The notes beneath the pieces were generated by a model that did no database searches, was not told the DNA's origin, and saw only the letters and a list, made by a program, of their open reading frames with translations. A DNA stretch of 64,000 nucleotides from Deltaproteobacteria bacterium (GTDB taxonomy: Bacteria; Desulfobacterota; Desulfuromonadia; Geobacterales; Geobacteraceae). How positions within the stretch are numbered: the first letter of the stretch is position 1; each line of letters starts with the position of its first letter. The position numbers and the translations under genes are program-made. Shown here in pieces: positions 8,202-16,434 of this stretch. Where the stretch lies: positions 38,925 through 102,924 of the forward strand of contig JAJZUQ010000003.1 of the NCBI GenBank assembly GCA_021848385.1, given 5' to 3'.

Positions 8202-9508
8202 TTCAGATAATCCTCCAGGGTGCCGGTAGCCTTGCGGTACGCCACCACGGCCGTGTTATAGTCGTACAGCGCCTGGTCGTAATTAGCTGCGGCCGTGACG
8301 TCAGCCGACTGGGCGAGAAGCAGATCGACAACCGCACCCGCTCCAGTCTGGTAGCGCTTCTGCTCGATGCGGTATGCCTCCTTTGCCTGGGCAACCGCCT
8401 GTTCCGTTGCGGTGATCCGTGCCTTGCTCTCGTCAAGGGAGTTGAGGGCGCTGCGGATGTCAAGGCTTACCTGGTTGTCAACTGCCCGCAACCGCTCCCG
8501 TGAACGTTGCGCTTCGATCCGTTGCCGGGCAAGGTCGGCGTAGAGCGGGCGCTCAAAAAGCGGCATACTGAGGTTGAATCCGGCATACCAGTTTGCCTCC
8601 TTGTACCAGGGAGCAAAGCCGAACTGGTCCAGGTAGCCGGTAAAGGCGCTGACGGTGGGAAGAAGTCTGCCGAGGGCGAGCTTGCGGTTAAGCTCCGCTT
8701 CCTTCACCCCCTGGCCGGCGATCAGGTAGTCCGGCCGCTGCCGGTGAGCCGTCTCCACCCCGGCGGTGAAATCCACCGGCATACTGGAGACGGTGAGAGA
8801 GTCCCCCAGCGCGAGCGGAGGGACGTTCCCGGTTATCTGCTCTCCCATGAGCGTGAGCAGGGTGGCTGTCGCAGTGGCGATCCCCGCATCGAGGGAGATC
8901 AGCCGCTGCCGCTCGTTGGCGGTCTGCACCTCGACCTTCAGCAGGTCCACCCGGGCGACCCTTCCCACCTTGAAGAGCGTCTGTTCATTTTTGTACTGCT
9001 CCTCCAGGGCCGTCAGCGAAGTCTGGGCCGCCTCCCGGAGTTTCCGGAGTTCGAGTATCTTGTTGTAGGTGTTGACCGTGTTGGCAATGACCTCATTGCG
9101 GGTAAAGGAGAGGTCCTGCTGCTGAATCTCCTTCTTGACCCTCCCCAGTTCAACGCCGTTGACGATCTGTCCCCCCTGATAGAGAGGGAGCGTCAGGGCG
9201 ATGTTGTAGGAGGCGAATTCATCGCTGAAATGGGGCGCCGGGGTAGGAACTCCCTGTGCCGGGATGTAGGGGAGCGGATCTTCCCGCCTCGTGTAATTGG
9301 CATCAAGGGAGAGCCGCGGCAGGTGTCTCCCCCAGGCGCTTTTTACCCCTTCTTCACTCGCGTCCACACCGAGACGCGACTCGGCAACGGCAGGGTTTTC
9401 AGAGAGGGCCCGCTGTACCGCTTCCTTCAAGGTAAGAGGCTCGCCGTGGGCTGGCAGGGGCATGAAAAGTAACGGAATCAACGGGAACAGAAATCGCTGT
9501 ATGTGCAT
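8198..9508 (-). CDS. TolC-family outer-membrane efflux channel
   Basis: A 436-residue outer-membrane factor with a Sec signal peptide (FLFPLIPLLFMPLPAHG) and the two repeated OEP halves, each opening with the xLxxAVxxALxxNPxV pattern (LTLKEAVQRALSENPAVAESRLG) and containing long heptad helices. It has no lipobox, unlike the two other channels in this window. It forms the exit duct of the pump encoded downstream and is the first gene of that operon. About 100 bp separate it from the ccdA-like gene, with a terminator hairpin for the latter in between, so the pump operon probably has its own promoter in that gap, though none stands out. Confidence 0.9.
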   Translation of the reverse strand: MHIQRFLFPLIPLLFMPLPAHGEPLTLKEAVQRALSENPAVAESRLGVDASEEGVKSAWGRHLPRLSLDANYTRREDPLPYIPAQGVPTPAPHFSDEFASYNIALTLPLYQGGQIVNGVELGRVKKEIQQQDLSFTRNEVIANTVNTYNKILELRKLREAAQTSLTALEEQYKNEQTLFKVGRVARVDLLKVEVQTANERQRLISLDAGIATATATLLTLMGEQITGNVPPLALGDSLTVSSMPVDFTAGVETAHRQRPDYLIAGQGVKEAELNRKLALGRLLPTVSAFTGYLDQFGFAPWYKEANWYAGFNLSMPLFERPLYADLARQRIEAQRSRERLRAVDNQVSLDIRSALNSLDESKARITATEQAVAQAKEAYRIEQKRYQTGAGAVVDLLLAQSADVTAAANYDQALYDYNTAVVAYRKATGTLEDYLK

Positions 9509-9560
9509 TGCCTTTACCTATGGATGTGGTTGAATGTGCTCATGATTCGACGTGAAGAAG

Positions 9561-9585
9561 AAGCCGCACCATGCGGCTTGAGGTT
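9561..9585 (-). terminator. Hairpin downstream of the ccdA-like gene
   Basis: AAGCCGCA (9561-9568) pairs with TGCGGCTT (9572-9579) around a 3-base loop. On the minus strand the hairpin is followed by a CT-rich rather than pure T run, so termination may be partial. Confidence 0.5.
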
Positions 9586-9611
9586 CTTGCTGCGGTCACG
9601 CATTCAGGCAT

Positions 9612-10295
9612 TCAGGCATTCCAGAGGAGATACCCCCCTACAAGAGCGACGACCAAGCCGCCGGCCCGTTTTGTCCATAGGGAAAAATTGACTATTCCCC
9701 TGGCCTGGACGAACGACTCGATAAAACCGGTAAACGTTCCGGCTGCCAGCATCAGCAGGCAGTGGCCAATGGCATACGTGAACAGCAGTGCCGTACCATA
9801 CAGCACCTCTCCCTTGGTGGCCACGTAGGTCAGGATCACCACCAGCACCGGCGTTGCACAGGGAGAAGAGACAATGCCGAAGAACAGACCGAGGATGAAC
9901 GAGCCGATCACCCCCCCCCATTTCGGCTTGAAGTCGCGCCTGATCGGGAGGCGGATTTCGTAGAACCCCATCATCTGCCCACCCATCACCAGGGCCACGA
10001 TGCCGGCGGCAACGTACCACCAGCCGCCGACAGTGCCGAACATGGTGCCAAACAGGCCGGCGGCGGCGCCGAAGGCGGTGAAGGTGAGGGAGAGCCCCAG
10101 GATAAAGGCCAGGGAATAACGGAACGCCTTCCACCTGTCCCCCTCGGCATAACCGCCGACGAAGCCGACAACGAGCGGGATAGTAGCGAGCACACAGGGA
10201 GAGGCCGATGAAATAACACCAGCCAGGAATACTGCCCCGAAGGCCAGCAGCGGATATGCCGCGACGATCTGCCCGATGTTGTCGAGGAATGTCAT
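9612..10295 (-). CDS. CcdA/DsbD-type transmembrane thiol-electron carrier
   Basis: A 227-residue membrane protein with about six hydrophobic helices. The two conserved cysteine motifs of the CcdA/DsbD-beta family are present: SSASPCVLATIPL in the first half and SSPCATPVL in the second. Such proteins pass electrons from cytoplasmic thioredoxin across the membrane to a periplasmic thiol protein. Its start overlaps the stop of the exported thioredoxin-like gene as ATGA, and that protein is the natural partner. The operon also holds a permease and an ArsR repressor, so the reducing power is probably used by a metalloid or thiol-linked export process rather than by general cytochrome c assembly (inference). 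Confidence 0.88.
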   Translation of the reverse strand: MTFLDNIGQIVAAYPLLAFGAVFLAGVISSASPCVLATIPLVVGFVGGYAEGDRWKAFRYSLAFILGLSLTFTAFGAAAGLFGTMFGTVGGWWYVAAGIVALVMGGQMMGFYEIRLPIRRDFKPKWGGVIGSFILGLFFGIVSSPCATPVLVVILTYVATKGEVLYGTALLFTYAIGHCLLMLAAGTFTGFIESFVQARGIVNFSLWTKRAGGLVVALVGGYLLWNA

Positions 10296-10675
10296 CGAAC
10301 GCCTAACGCCTTCAACTCTTTAACCACGTCTTTTTTCTCCATGAAGCCGATGTGGCGCTTTACTTCTCGTCCCTTGGCGTCGAAGAATATCTGGGTCGGG
10401 ATCATCAGGACGTGGAATTTTTTGGCGGCCGCCTGGTCTTCGTGGACGTCGATGAACAGCACGTTTGCCTTGCCGCGATACTCGCCGGACAGGGATTCCA
10501 GGATCGGCGCCATCTTCTTGCAGGGGATGCAGCTGCGCGCCCCCAGGTCAATAACAGCCGGTTTGCCGGAAGAGAGGGCCTGTTTGACAATCGCATCGGT
10601 GGCGGACGGGAGTTCGGCGTACGCCACCCCGGCAAGCATCAGGATAAAGGAAAGGACGGCTATGCAGCGTTTCAT
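10292..10675 (-). CDS. Exported thioredoxin-like protein
   Basis: A 127-residue thioredoxin-fold protein with a signal peptide (RCIAVLSFILMLAGVAYA) and the active-site pair C49-C52 in SCIPCKKM. The cis-proline segment appears as LMIPTQIFFD. It should act in the periplasm, reduced by the CcdA-like protein with which it overlaps by four bases. The start at 10675 follows AGAAAGGA; the open frame runs upstream through the preceding small gene but without a signal peptide at those positions. The redox partner beyond CcdA is not identified, though the operon's permease is a candidate. Confidence 0.88.
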   Translation of the reverse strand: MKRCIAVLSFILMLAGVAYAELPSATDAIVKQALSSGKPAVIDLGARSCIPCKKMAPILESLSGEYRGKANVLFIDVHEDQAAAKKFHVLMIPTQIFFDAKGREVKRHIGFMEKKDVVKELKALGVR

Positions 10676-10710
10676 GGATGTTCCTTTCTGTGGATTGTGT
10701 TGGTGAAGCT

Positions 10711-10938
10711 CTACAGCATCCCCATGATCTCTGCTACGGAAGCGACCTTGCCGGAAAACTTCACCTGACCGTCGATGACCAGCGCCGGCGTGCTCAAGAC
10801 GCCGTATTTCATGATAGAGGGGATGTCCTCCACCTTCACCACTTCGGCACTCTTGCCGCTCTCTTCCAGGGCTTTCTTCGTGTTTTCGTAAAGGGTTTTG
10901 CACTTGGCGCAGCCGGTTCCCAGCACTTCGATCTTCAT
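10711..10938 (-). CDS. Small thioredoxin-like redox protein (thioredoxin_3 type)
   Basis: A 75-residue cytoplasmic protein of the redox-active disulfide protein 2 / thioredoxin_3 group: MKIEVLGTGCAKCKTLY places the active cysteines at 10 and 13, followed by the VEDIPSIMKYGVLSTPALVIDG core with the cis-proline. Members of this family are often found next to permeases of the DUF318 type and ArsR regulators, exactly as here, and are thought to hand electrons or metal/metalloid ions to the permease. It lies between the permease and the exported thioredoxin gene with short spacers on both sides, so all are probably one transcript. Confidence 0.88.
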   Translation of the reverse strand: MKIEVLGTGCAKCKTLYENTKKALEESGKSAEVVKVEDIPSIMKYGVLSTPALVIDGQVKFSGKVASVAEIMGML

Positions 10939-10962
10939 TGCTTGAGTCTCCTTTCGTGTCGG

Positions 10963-11910
10963 TTACAGAATTGCGTTGAACAGATAGCCGACGATGACGA
11001 TTGCCATTGCAACAATGCCGAAAAAGGTCGCCAGCAGGCGGTTCTTCAGCACATTTTTGAGGATGATCGCCTCGGGCAACGACAGGGCGGTAACCGCCAT
11101 CATGAAGGCCAGGGTGGTGCCGATGGGGAGCCCTTTCTCCATCAGGGCGTGGACGATGGGAATCACGCCGGCCGCGTTGGAGTAGAGCGGCACCCCGATG
11201 AGGACCGCCAGCGGCACAGCGAAGGGATTGTCCCGCCCGGCATAGCTGACCAGGAAGTCCTGCGGTGCATAGCCGTGAATGAATCCGCCGATGCCAACCC
11301 CGATCACCACGTAGGGCCAGATCTTTTTCAGAAGACTGAGGGTGTATTCCCGTGCGTAATCGAGCTTTTCCCGGAAGGTCATGGTCTTGATCTCCGTGTT
11401 CCCCACCTGCATCTCCCAGACATAGTCCTGAACGTACTTTTCCATCTTCAATCTGCCAATGACGATGCCGGACACGATTGCCACCATCAGGCCGGTCCCA
11501 ATGTAGATCAGGGCGATACGCCAGCCGAACATTCCCCAGAGCATGATCAGGGCCACTTCGTTGACCATCGGCGATGAGACCAGGAAGGAGAAGGTAACTC
11601 CGAGCGGCACACCCGATTCCACGAAGCCGATAAACAACGGCACTGCCGAACAGGAGCAGAACGGGGTGACGATCCCGAGCAAGGCGGCCAGGACGTTCCC
11701 TACGTACTCACGCTCGTGGGAGAGGATGCGCTTGGTCTTCTCGGGAGGAAAAGAGGAACGGATGATTGCTACGACGAAAATGATCGTAGTGAGCAGCAGG
11801 AAAATTTTCAGCGTGTCGTAGATGAAGAAGTTGAGGGCCTCGCCCGCACGGGAACCGGGGGCAAGGCCAATGAGGGTGAAGGCGACGTAGTCGGCAAAAC
11901 TTTTTAGCAT
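10963..11910 (-). CDS. Permease of the ArsP/DUF318 family
   Basis: A 315-residue membrane protein with about eight to nine helices and the family hallmark GIVTPFCSCSAVPLFIGFV, whose cysteine pair is essential for trivalent methylarsenical export in characterised ArsP proteins. A second conserved block, GVPLYSNAAGVIPIV, is also present. The linker between halves is charged (EMQVGNTEIKTMTFREKLDYAREY). Start placed at 11910 because GGAG lies six bases upstream; an ATG at 11940 is possible. The gene sits downstream of an ArsR repressor and upstream of two thioredoxin-fold genes and ccdA. Substrate could be an organoarsenical or another soft metalloid; sequence does not decide. Confidence 0.82.
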   Translation of the reverse strand: MLKSFADYVAFTLIGLAPGSRAGEALNFFIYDTLKIFLLLTTIIFVVAIIRSSFPPEKTKRILSHEREYVGNVLAALLGIVTPFCSCSAVPLFIGFVESGVPLGVTFSFLVSSPMVNEVALIMLWGMFGWRIALIYIGTGLMVAIVSGIVIGRLKMEKYVQDYVWEMQVGNTEIKTMTFREKLDYAREYTLSLLKKIWPYVVIGVGIGGFIHGYAPQDFLVSYAGRDNPFAVPLAVLIGVPLYSNAAGVIPIVHALMEKGLPIGTTLAFMMAVTALSLPEAIILKNVLKNRLLATFFGIVAMAIVIVGYLFNAIL

Positions 11911-12072
11911 GGAAGACTCCATGAGCGTTTGATTGAACACTCACTTAATGAGACAAAAAAATTACCCTTCGTCAGGCATGATTGCTTTGTATGCAGCTTT
12001 GCGGATGAGTCCGGTGGGAATATCCACGAAGCTTTTCCCATCGGATTCGACCGTTCGGCAGCATCTCCCCAT

Positions 12073-12387
12073 TCAGACAGCCTTCAGCAGTTCGTGCCGT
12101 CCGGCGGCTTCCTGCTTTACGATCAGGGTGACCGTATCCACGACCTCCAGAATCTCCGGACTCTTGATGGCGTAGTAGATCTTCAGCCCGTCTTTTCGCC
12201 GGGAGAGGACCCCGGCCGCCAGCATCATGTTCAGGTGGCGGGAGGTGTTGGACTGCTCCTCGCCTATGGCGGGGAAGATCTCGCAGACGCAGCGTTCGCC
12301 GTCGCGGAGAAAATCGATAATCTTCAGTCTGGTCGGTTGGGCCAGGGCCTTCAGGATATCGGCGCGAAAATCAACAAGTTCTTTCAT
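12073..12387 (-). CDS. ArsR-family metalloid-responsive repressor
   Basis: A 104-residue winged-helix repressor. The metal-binding motif ERCVCEI (C33, C35) matches the ELCVCDL loop of arsenite-sensing ArsR, and the recognition region reads EEQSNTSRHLNMMLAAGVL. It should leave DNA when As(III) or a related ion binds. ATG 12387 is preferred to a GTG two codons earlier because GAGGA is correctly spaced. The perfect inverted repeat at 12408-12427, 21 bases ahead of the start, is its probable operator. The permease gene follows after 162 bases, so repressor, permease, two thioredoxin-like genes and ccdA likely form one regulated operon. Confidence 0.92.
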   Translation of the reverse strand: MKELVDFRADILKALAQPTRLKIIDFLRDGERCVCEIFPAIGEEQSNTSRHLNMMLAAGVLSRRKDGLKIYYAIKSPEILEVVDTVTLIVKQEAAGRHELLKAV

Positions 12388-12407
12388 GGGCACATCCTCA
12401 ATTAGTT

Positions 12408-12427
12408 GACTATATACTCATATAGTC
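12408..12427 (-). promoter_or_regulatory. ArsR-type operator
   Basis: Perfect inverted repeat GACTATAT-ACTC-ATATAGTC, centred 30 bases upstream of the arsR-like start at 12387. Its AT-rich arms also resemble a -10 region, so a bound repressor would block RNA polymerase directly. Confidence 0.75.
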
Positions 12428-12610
12428 TGCTGGGTTCGATTTGTCAATTTTTTTTCTCACCGTGAATGTGTTGCCTTGTCTGGGACTCTCGGGGGATGTC
12501 TTTGCCTGTCAGGCAAGTTCGCACGGACGCCAGACTGAAACTCAGATTCGGCGTTCAGCTTGAGCGTTTCGATCTCCTCGATGATTTCTTCCTGCCGTCC
12601 ACTGGCCTGT

Positions 12611-13891
12611 TCATTGGCCGGATTTATCCGTTGTTCCCTGTTGCCGTTGCTCGACTTTCCTCATTGCCATCGCCATCACAGCTGCCACGACAAGAGTCCC
12701 CCCCAGCAGCCCTGCGGAGGCCAGGGGGCTGTTGAGCAGCGAAGGATTGATGAGGAGCACCAGTCCGAGGCCGAACATCATCAGCCCAGATACCAGCTTC
12801 AGTATCCTCCCTTGCCATTCGGTAAGTTTTCTGCTGCCGAGGGTTACGGTGAAAACCCCGACGATCACGGCCAGGGGGATGATGTACACGACATTGTAGA
12901 AGGCAAGATAGACATAGTACTGCAGGGTGGAGAGATGCTGCAGGGTCAGCATTCGCGTAAAGACCATCGGGAAACCGGCGGTGCAGAGAAGTTCGTAGCT
13001 GTTGGCAGCCAGTGCCAGAACCGCTGTGCCGGCCACCATCGAGAGGAGTGAGCTGGCCTTGAGAAGATTTCTCATGCGGGCAAAGAGCTTCGGCTTCTGA
13101 TCTTCCGGAATGACCAGGGAAATTCCCCGCTCGAAACAGAAAAAATCCTTGATGTTGATTGCCGCCACGATGAGGGCGATGATTCCCGCCGCCATGGTGA
13201 CCGCCGGCAGCGTGCCGGTGAGCAGGAACAGGTTCAGCCATGCTGCCATGAAGACGAAGTAGACAACACCCGAAAATATAACGAACACGCCGCCGATGAG
13301 CAGCATCCGAAAGCGAGAATGGGCGTGGATGAGGAGGCTCAGGAGGAAGAAGAGGACGAAGAAGGCGCAGGGGTTGAAGCTGTCCAGCCCGGCGATGACG
13401 ATGGTGAACACCGGCAGAGAGAAGCGGGAGGTGTCGACCCTGCCGATGAGGGGGAGGGTGATGGCATCTGCGGCACGCGGGGGTGAATGTTCGGGATGAT
13501 TGGCGACAACCTCATCAAGGGCGGATTTTACGAGCTGTTCGAGTTCGACGGCGGTCTCCGGCGAAAAGCCGCTCAGCATCCGGGTTCCTATGATGAAGGT
13601 CGGAACGCCGGTCGCCTCCTGATTACAGGCTTTTGCCATCTCGGTGAGACGCGGGATGTTTTCCCGGTGTTCAAGCACCTCGCAGGACTCAATCCGCAGT
13701 GCGGGGTATTTCCCCGCCAGTTCTTTGAGGAACGGCTTGGCGCGCTCGCAGTGGGGACACCCTTCGCCCCAAAAGAAATACAGGGTCACGCCCGGTGCGT
13801 TATCCGTCCTGGCCGTAACAGCTCCCGCTCCGGCAACAAGAAGCAGGAACAGTAATACTGCGGTGAGCGCCTTGAATATGGGATGCTTCAT
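12611..13891 (-). CDS. Glutaredoxin-like domain fused to DsbD-like membrane protein
   Basis: A 426-residue protein. A signal peptide is followed by a glutaredoxin/thioredoxin-like domain with CPHC at residues 45-48 (FFWGEGCPHCERAKPFL, cis-proline in TGVPTFIIG), then from about 150 a polytopic domain of six or more helices with the conserved cysteines in GLDSFNPCAFFVLFF and ELLCTAGFP, matching the DsbD/CcdA class. The fused periplasmic domain would receive electrons from the membrane part. It is a second thiol-electron path beside the CcdA operon and lies between that operon and acr3-arsC. A GTG at 13900 is an alternative start. No clear ribosome site decides. Confidence 0.82.
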   Translation of the reverse strand: MKHPIFKALTAVLLFLLLVAGAGAVTARTDNAPGVTLYFFWGEGCPHCERAKPFLKELAGKYPALRIESCEVLEHRENIPRLTEMAKACNQEATGVPTFIIGTRMLSGFSPETAVELEQLVKSALDEVVANHPEHSPPRAADAITLPLIGRVDTSRFSLPVFTIVIAGLDSFNPCAFFVLFFLLSLLIHAHSRFRMLLIGGVFVIFSGVVYFVFMAAWLNLFLLTGTLPAVTMAAGIIALIVAAINIKDFFCFERGISLVIPEDQKPKLFARMRNLLKASSLLSMVAGTAVLALAANSYELLCTAGFPMVFTRMLTLQHLSTLQYYVYLAFYNVVYIIPLAVIVGVFTVTLGSRKLTEWQGRILKLVSGLMMFGLGLVLLINPSLLNSPLASAGLLGGTLVVAAVMAMAMRKVEQRQQGTTDKSGQ

Positions 13892-14131
13892 GCAAATCAC
13901 CCGACCTGCTGCGGTGAAGGTTGGGCCGATTCCGGCTTTTTGCTCTTGCTGCCAGTACGGTCATTTACTCCTTTAATTGTCCCTCTCTCACTGACGGCTT
14001 CTCCTTGATGTGAGCAGTAAAAAGCCCCTCGTCGGGAACGCTAACATGAGTATATCGCTATTACACATATTGCCAGCAATGAAAATTCCCCCATGGGTCA
14101 GGAGGGAGAATGGAGAGAAAGTGTGATCAAG

Positions 14132-15187
14132 CTATGCAGCCGCGCGCGGGAACCAGTGCCGGGTGCGGTTGCAGAAGGAGCAGACCGACAGCATGACCGG
14201 CACCTCCACTAGGACGCCGACCACGCAGGCGAGGGCGGCACCCGATTCCGGGCCGAAGATGGTGATGGCGACGGCGACGGCAAGCTCGAAGAAGTTGCTG
14301 GCGCCGATCAGTGCCCCCGGAGCGGCGACGTTATAGGGGAGTTTGAACCACTTCATCAGTCCATAGGCGAGGGTTGAGTTGAAATAGACCTGGATGGTGA
14401 TCGGCACGGCGATCAGCAGCACGTGGAAGAGCCGGCCGGTGATGTTGTCGGCCTGGAAGGCGAAGATCAGCACCAGCGTGGCCAGCAGAGCCCCGATTGC
14501 CACCGGGTGGAGTCTGGGGAGGAAGGCGTTGTTGAACCAATCCAGGCCGTGGGATCTGATCAGCACATTGCGGGTGATGACCCCGGCGGCCAGGGGGATG
14601 ACGATGAATACCACCACCGAGGTGAACAGCACGCCGAAGGGGACGATCAGGTTCGATGCGCCGGACACGAGAAATTTGACGATGGGGGCGAACAGCAGGA
14701 GCATCAGCAGGTCGTTCACCGAGACCTGCACCAGGGTATAGCCGGGATCGCCGTCGGTCAGGTAGCTCCAGACGAAGACCATGGCGGTGCAGGGGGCGGC
14801 GGCGAGGATGATGCTGCCGGCGATGTACTGGTCCGCCTCGGCCGGGGCGATCCAGTGGCTGAATACCAGCCGGAAGAAGAGCCAGGCGAAAAAGGCCATG
14901 CTGAACGGCTTGACGATCCAGTTGACGAACAGGGTGACGAAGAGCCCCTTCGGATTTTTCCCCACGTTGACCACCGACCCGAAATCGACCTTGAGCATCA
15001 TCGGGTAGACCATGAGCCAGATCAGGACGGCGATGGGAATGTTGATCTGGGACCCCTGGCCGAACTCCAGTCCGCGCAGCGCAGCCACCGCCTGGGGAAG
15101 CGCCTTGCCGAGACCAACGCCGACTGCCATGCAGATGGCGACCCAGACGGTCAGGTATTTGTCGAAGAAACTCAGCTGCTTTTCCAT
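14132..15187 (-). CDS. acr3: Arsenite efflux transporter Acr3
   Basis: A 351-residue ACR3-family (BASS superfamily) transporter with ten hydrophobic helices. The conserved cysteine motif AAAPCTAMVFVWSYL, needed for arsenite transport, is present, as is the LIGASNFFELAVAVAITIFG block. It exports As(OH)3 or its anion across the inner membrane. The start codon shares a base with the arsC stop (TAATG), so reductase and exporter are translationally coupled: arsenate is reduced in the cytoplasm and the arsenite expelled. Control by the ArsR at 15.9 kb through the operator at 15643-15660 is likely. Confidence 0.95.
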   Translation of the reverse strand: MEKQLSFFDKYLTVWVAICMAVGVGLGKALPQAVAALRGLEFGQGSQINIPIAVLIWLMVYPMMLKVDFGSVVNVGKNPKGLFVTLFVNWIVKPFSMAFFAWLFFRLVFSHWIAPAEADQYIAGSIILAAAPCTAMVFVWSYLTDGDPGYTLVQVSVNDLLMLLLFAPIVKFLVSGASNLIVPFGVLFTSVVVFIVIPLAAGVITRNVLIRSHGLDWFNNAFLPRLHPVAIGALLATLVLIFAFQADNITGRLFHVLLIAVPITIQVYFNSTLAYGLMKWFKLPYNVAAPGALIGASNFFELAVAVAITIFGPESGAALACVVGVLVEVPVMLSVCSFCNRTRHWFPRAAA

Positions 15188-15627
15188 TATTTCTGCTCCC
15201 GGTGAGTATGCTGTTCACTCTCCTGCAAATATGCCGACAGTTTTTCCCGTATCTCATCCCGCACCCGGCGGAACTCCGGCAACAGCTCGTCAGGAGTCCC
15301 TCCGAGACTGGAGGGATCATCAAAGCCGATGTGTACCCGCCGGACGCCGCCGAAGAAGAGGGGGCAGCGCTCGTTGGCATCGCCGCAGAGAGTTATGACG
15401 TAATCGAAGTTTTCTCCTGCGAACTCATCCAGGGTCTTGGAGCGGTGTCCGGAGATGTCGATTCCCAGTTCTGCCAGGACCTGGATGGCGAGCGGGTTGA
15501 CCCGCGTCGCTTCGGTGCCGGCGGAGTACGCCTGGAAGTTGTCGCCCAGGTAATGGTTGATCAGCCCCTCGGCCATCTGGGAGCGGCAGGAGTTGTGGGT
15601 ACAGAGAACGAAAACTTTTTTCTTCAC
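15187..15627 (-). CDS. arsC: Arsenate reductase, thioredoxin-coupled type
   Basis: A 146-residue ArsC of the low-molecular-weight tyrosine-phosphatase fold. The P-loop VLCTHNSCRSQMAEG holds the nucleophilic cysteine, and the two resolving cysteines appear in TLCGDANERCP, giving the Cys10/82/89 triad of thioredoxin-dependent enzymes. It reduces arsenate to arsenite for the coupled Acr3 exporter. The first in-frame ATG (15633) touches its AAAGG sequence, leaving no spacer, whereas the GTG at 15627 has AAGGA about six bases upstream, so GTG is chosen; the ATG start would add only two residues. Confidence 0.95.
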   Translation of the reverse strand: MKKKVFVLCTHNSCRSQMAEGLINHYLGDNFQAYSAGTEATRVNPLAIQVLAELGIDISGHRSKTLDEFAGENFDYVITLCGDANERCPLFFGGVRRVHIGFDDPSSLGGTPDELLPEFRRVRDEIREKLSAYLQESEQHTHREQK

Positions 15628-15642
15628 GAACATCCTTTCTTT

Positions 15643-15660
15643 AATCCGGATTTACGGATT
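15643..15660 (-). promoter_or_regulatory. ArsR operator upstream of arsC-acr3
   Basis: Inverted repeat AATCCG-GATTTA-CGGATT, 10-27 bases upstream of arsC. The same half-sites with the same 6-base spacing recur ahead of arsR at 16261-16276, so one repressor probably controls both units. Confidence 0.75.
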
Positions 15661-15700
15661 GATTCGGGTAAAAAAATTTGCCCCAGGTTGTCGGTGTGTG

Positions 15701-15870
15701 GCGGGGGTGGAGCCTCGTCCGTTGCGGTCGATCCCTCCGCTGCGGACCTGATCCATTCTCCTCAGTGGTTGGCTCTAACGCAGCTTTGCGCATACAACTC
15801 CGGAGCACGCTCCGGCGGGTGTCCGCTGCCGCTCGGGCTCTTCCCTTCACTACCGAGACTCCGCCCCCGC
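15701..15870. repeat. Palindromic intergenic element, copy A
   Basis: A 170-bp element between arsC and arsR. Its ends form 17-bp inverted repeats matching at 15 positions (15701-15717 and 15854-15870). Two inner blocks, around GTCGATCCCTCCGCTGCGGA and TGCCGCTCGGGCTCTTCC, are nearly identical to blocks in copy B at 31.2 kb. No open frame of note is present. It resembles a small non-autonomous mobile element or a large REP-type hairpin. Confidence 0.65.
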
Positions 15871-15906
15871 TCCCGGCTTCGGCCGCACCTCCCTTGTTCC
15901 CCAAGA

Positions 15907-16248
15907 TTATGCGCAGACATTTCCGTGACTCAGACCGCGGAGCCGTTCGATATCGGACTTCGCCACCGCTTCTTCCCGGAGGAAATGGCGCAGGATAGGG
16001 AGGAGCGACTGCTGAAGGGGCCCGAGCTGCTTGAGAATGGAGTAATAGATCCAGACCCCTTCCCGGCGGTCACGCAGCCACCCCGCATTCCTGAGGTGGG
16101 AAAGGTGTCGCGACACGGTGGACTGGGGGAGTTGCAGGACCGCCATCAGGTCGCAGACGCAGAGCTCTTCTTCCTCCAGAAGCAGGGCGAGGACGCGGAG
16201 ACGGGTTTCATCTTCGAGGGATTGGAAAATTGTGGCGATGGTTTCCAT
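15907..16248 (-). CDS. arsR: ArsR arsenical-responsive repressor
   Basis: A 113-residue winged-helix repressor with the arsenite-sensing motif ELCVCDL (C30, C32) and recognition helix QLPQSTVSRHLSHLRNAGWL; a C-terminal cysteine (GNVCA) could be a third thiolate. It lies 280 bases upstream of arsC on the same strand, separated by the palindromic element copy A. Its own upstream region carries ATCCG-N6-CGGAT, matching the site before arsC, so it likely represses itself and arsC-acr3 until arsenite binds. The ATG at 16248 has a poor ribosome site, but the family's N-terminus fits. Confidence 0.94.
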   Translation of the reverse strand: METIATIFQSLEDETRLRVLALLLEEEELCVCDLMAVLQLPQSTVSRHLSHLRNAGWLRDRREGVWIYYSILKQLGPLQQSLLPILRHFLREEAVAKSDIERLRGLSHGNVCA

Positions 16249-16260
16249 GGGTCAGAATAT

Positions 16261-16276
16261 ATCCGGTTTGGCGGAT
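16261..16276 (-). promoter_or_regulatory. ArsR operator upstream of arsR
   Basis: Inverted repeat ATCCG-GTTTGG-CGGAT, 13-28 bases upstream of the arsR start; same half-sites and spacing as at 15643-15660. Confidence 0.7.
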
Positions 16277-16434
16277 TAAGTAAAGCGGGTTTTTATCCTT
16301 CATAGTTGGGGGGATGCTCGTCTATTTCAAGCGGAAGCGGTGGCTGTGAGAATTTCCTTGCCATCCTCCTTGATTACTGTCCGGAAGATTGTATGATTTT
16401 TGTTGGATATGGTTAATAACACAGGAGGTGGGCT

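Noticed and set aside
3880..9508. CusCBA-type copper/silver pump
   Set aside because: No methionine-rich metal pathway or CusF is visible and the transporter looks like the hydrophobe group; metal export cannot be supported.
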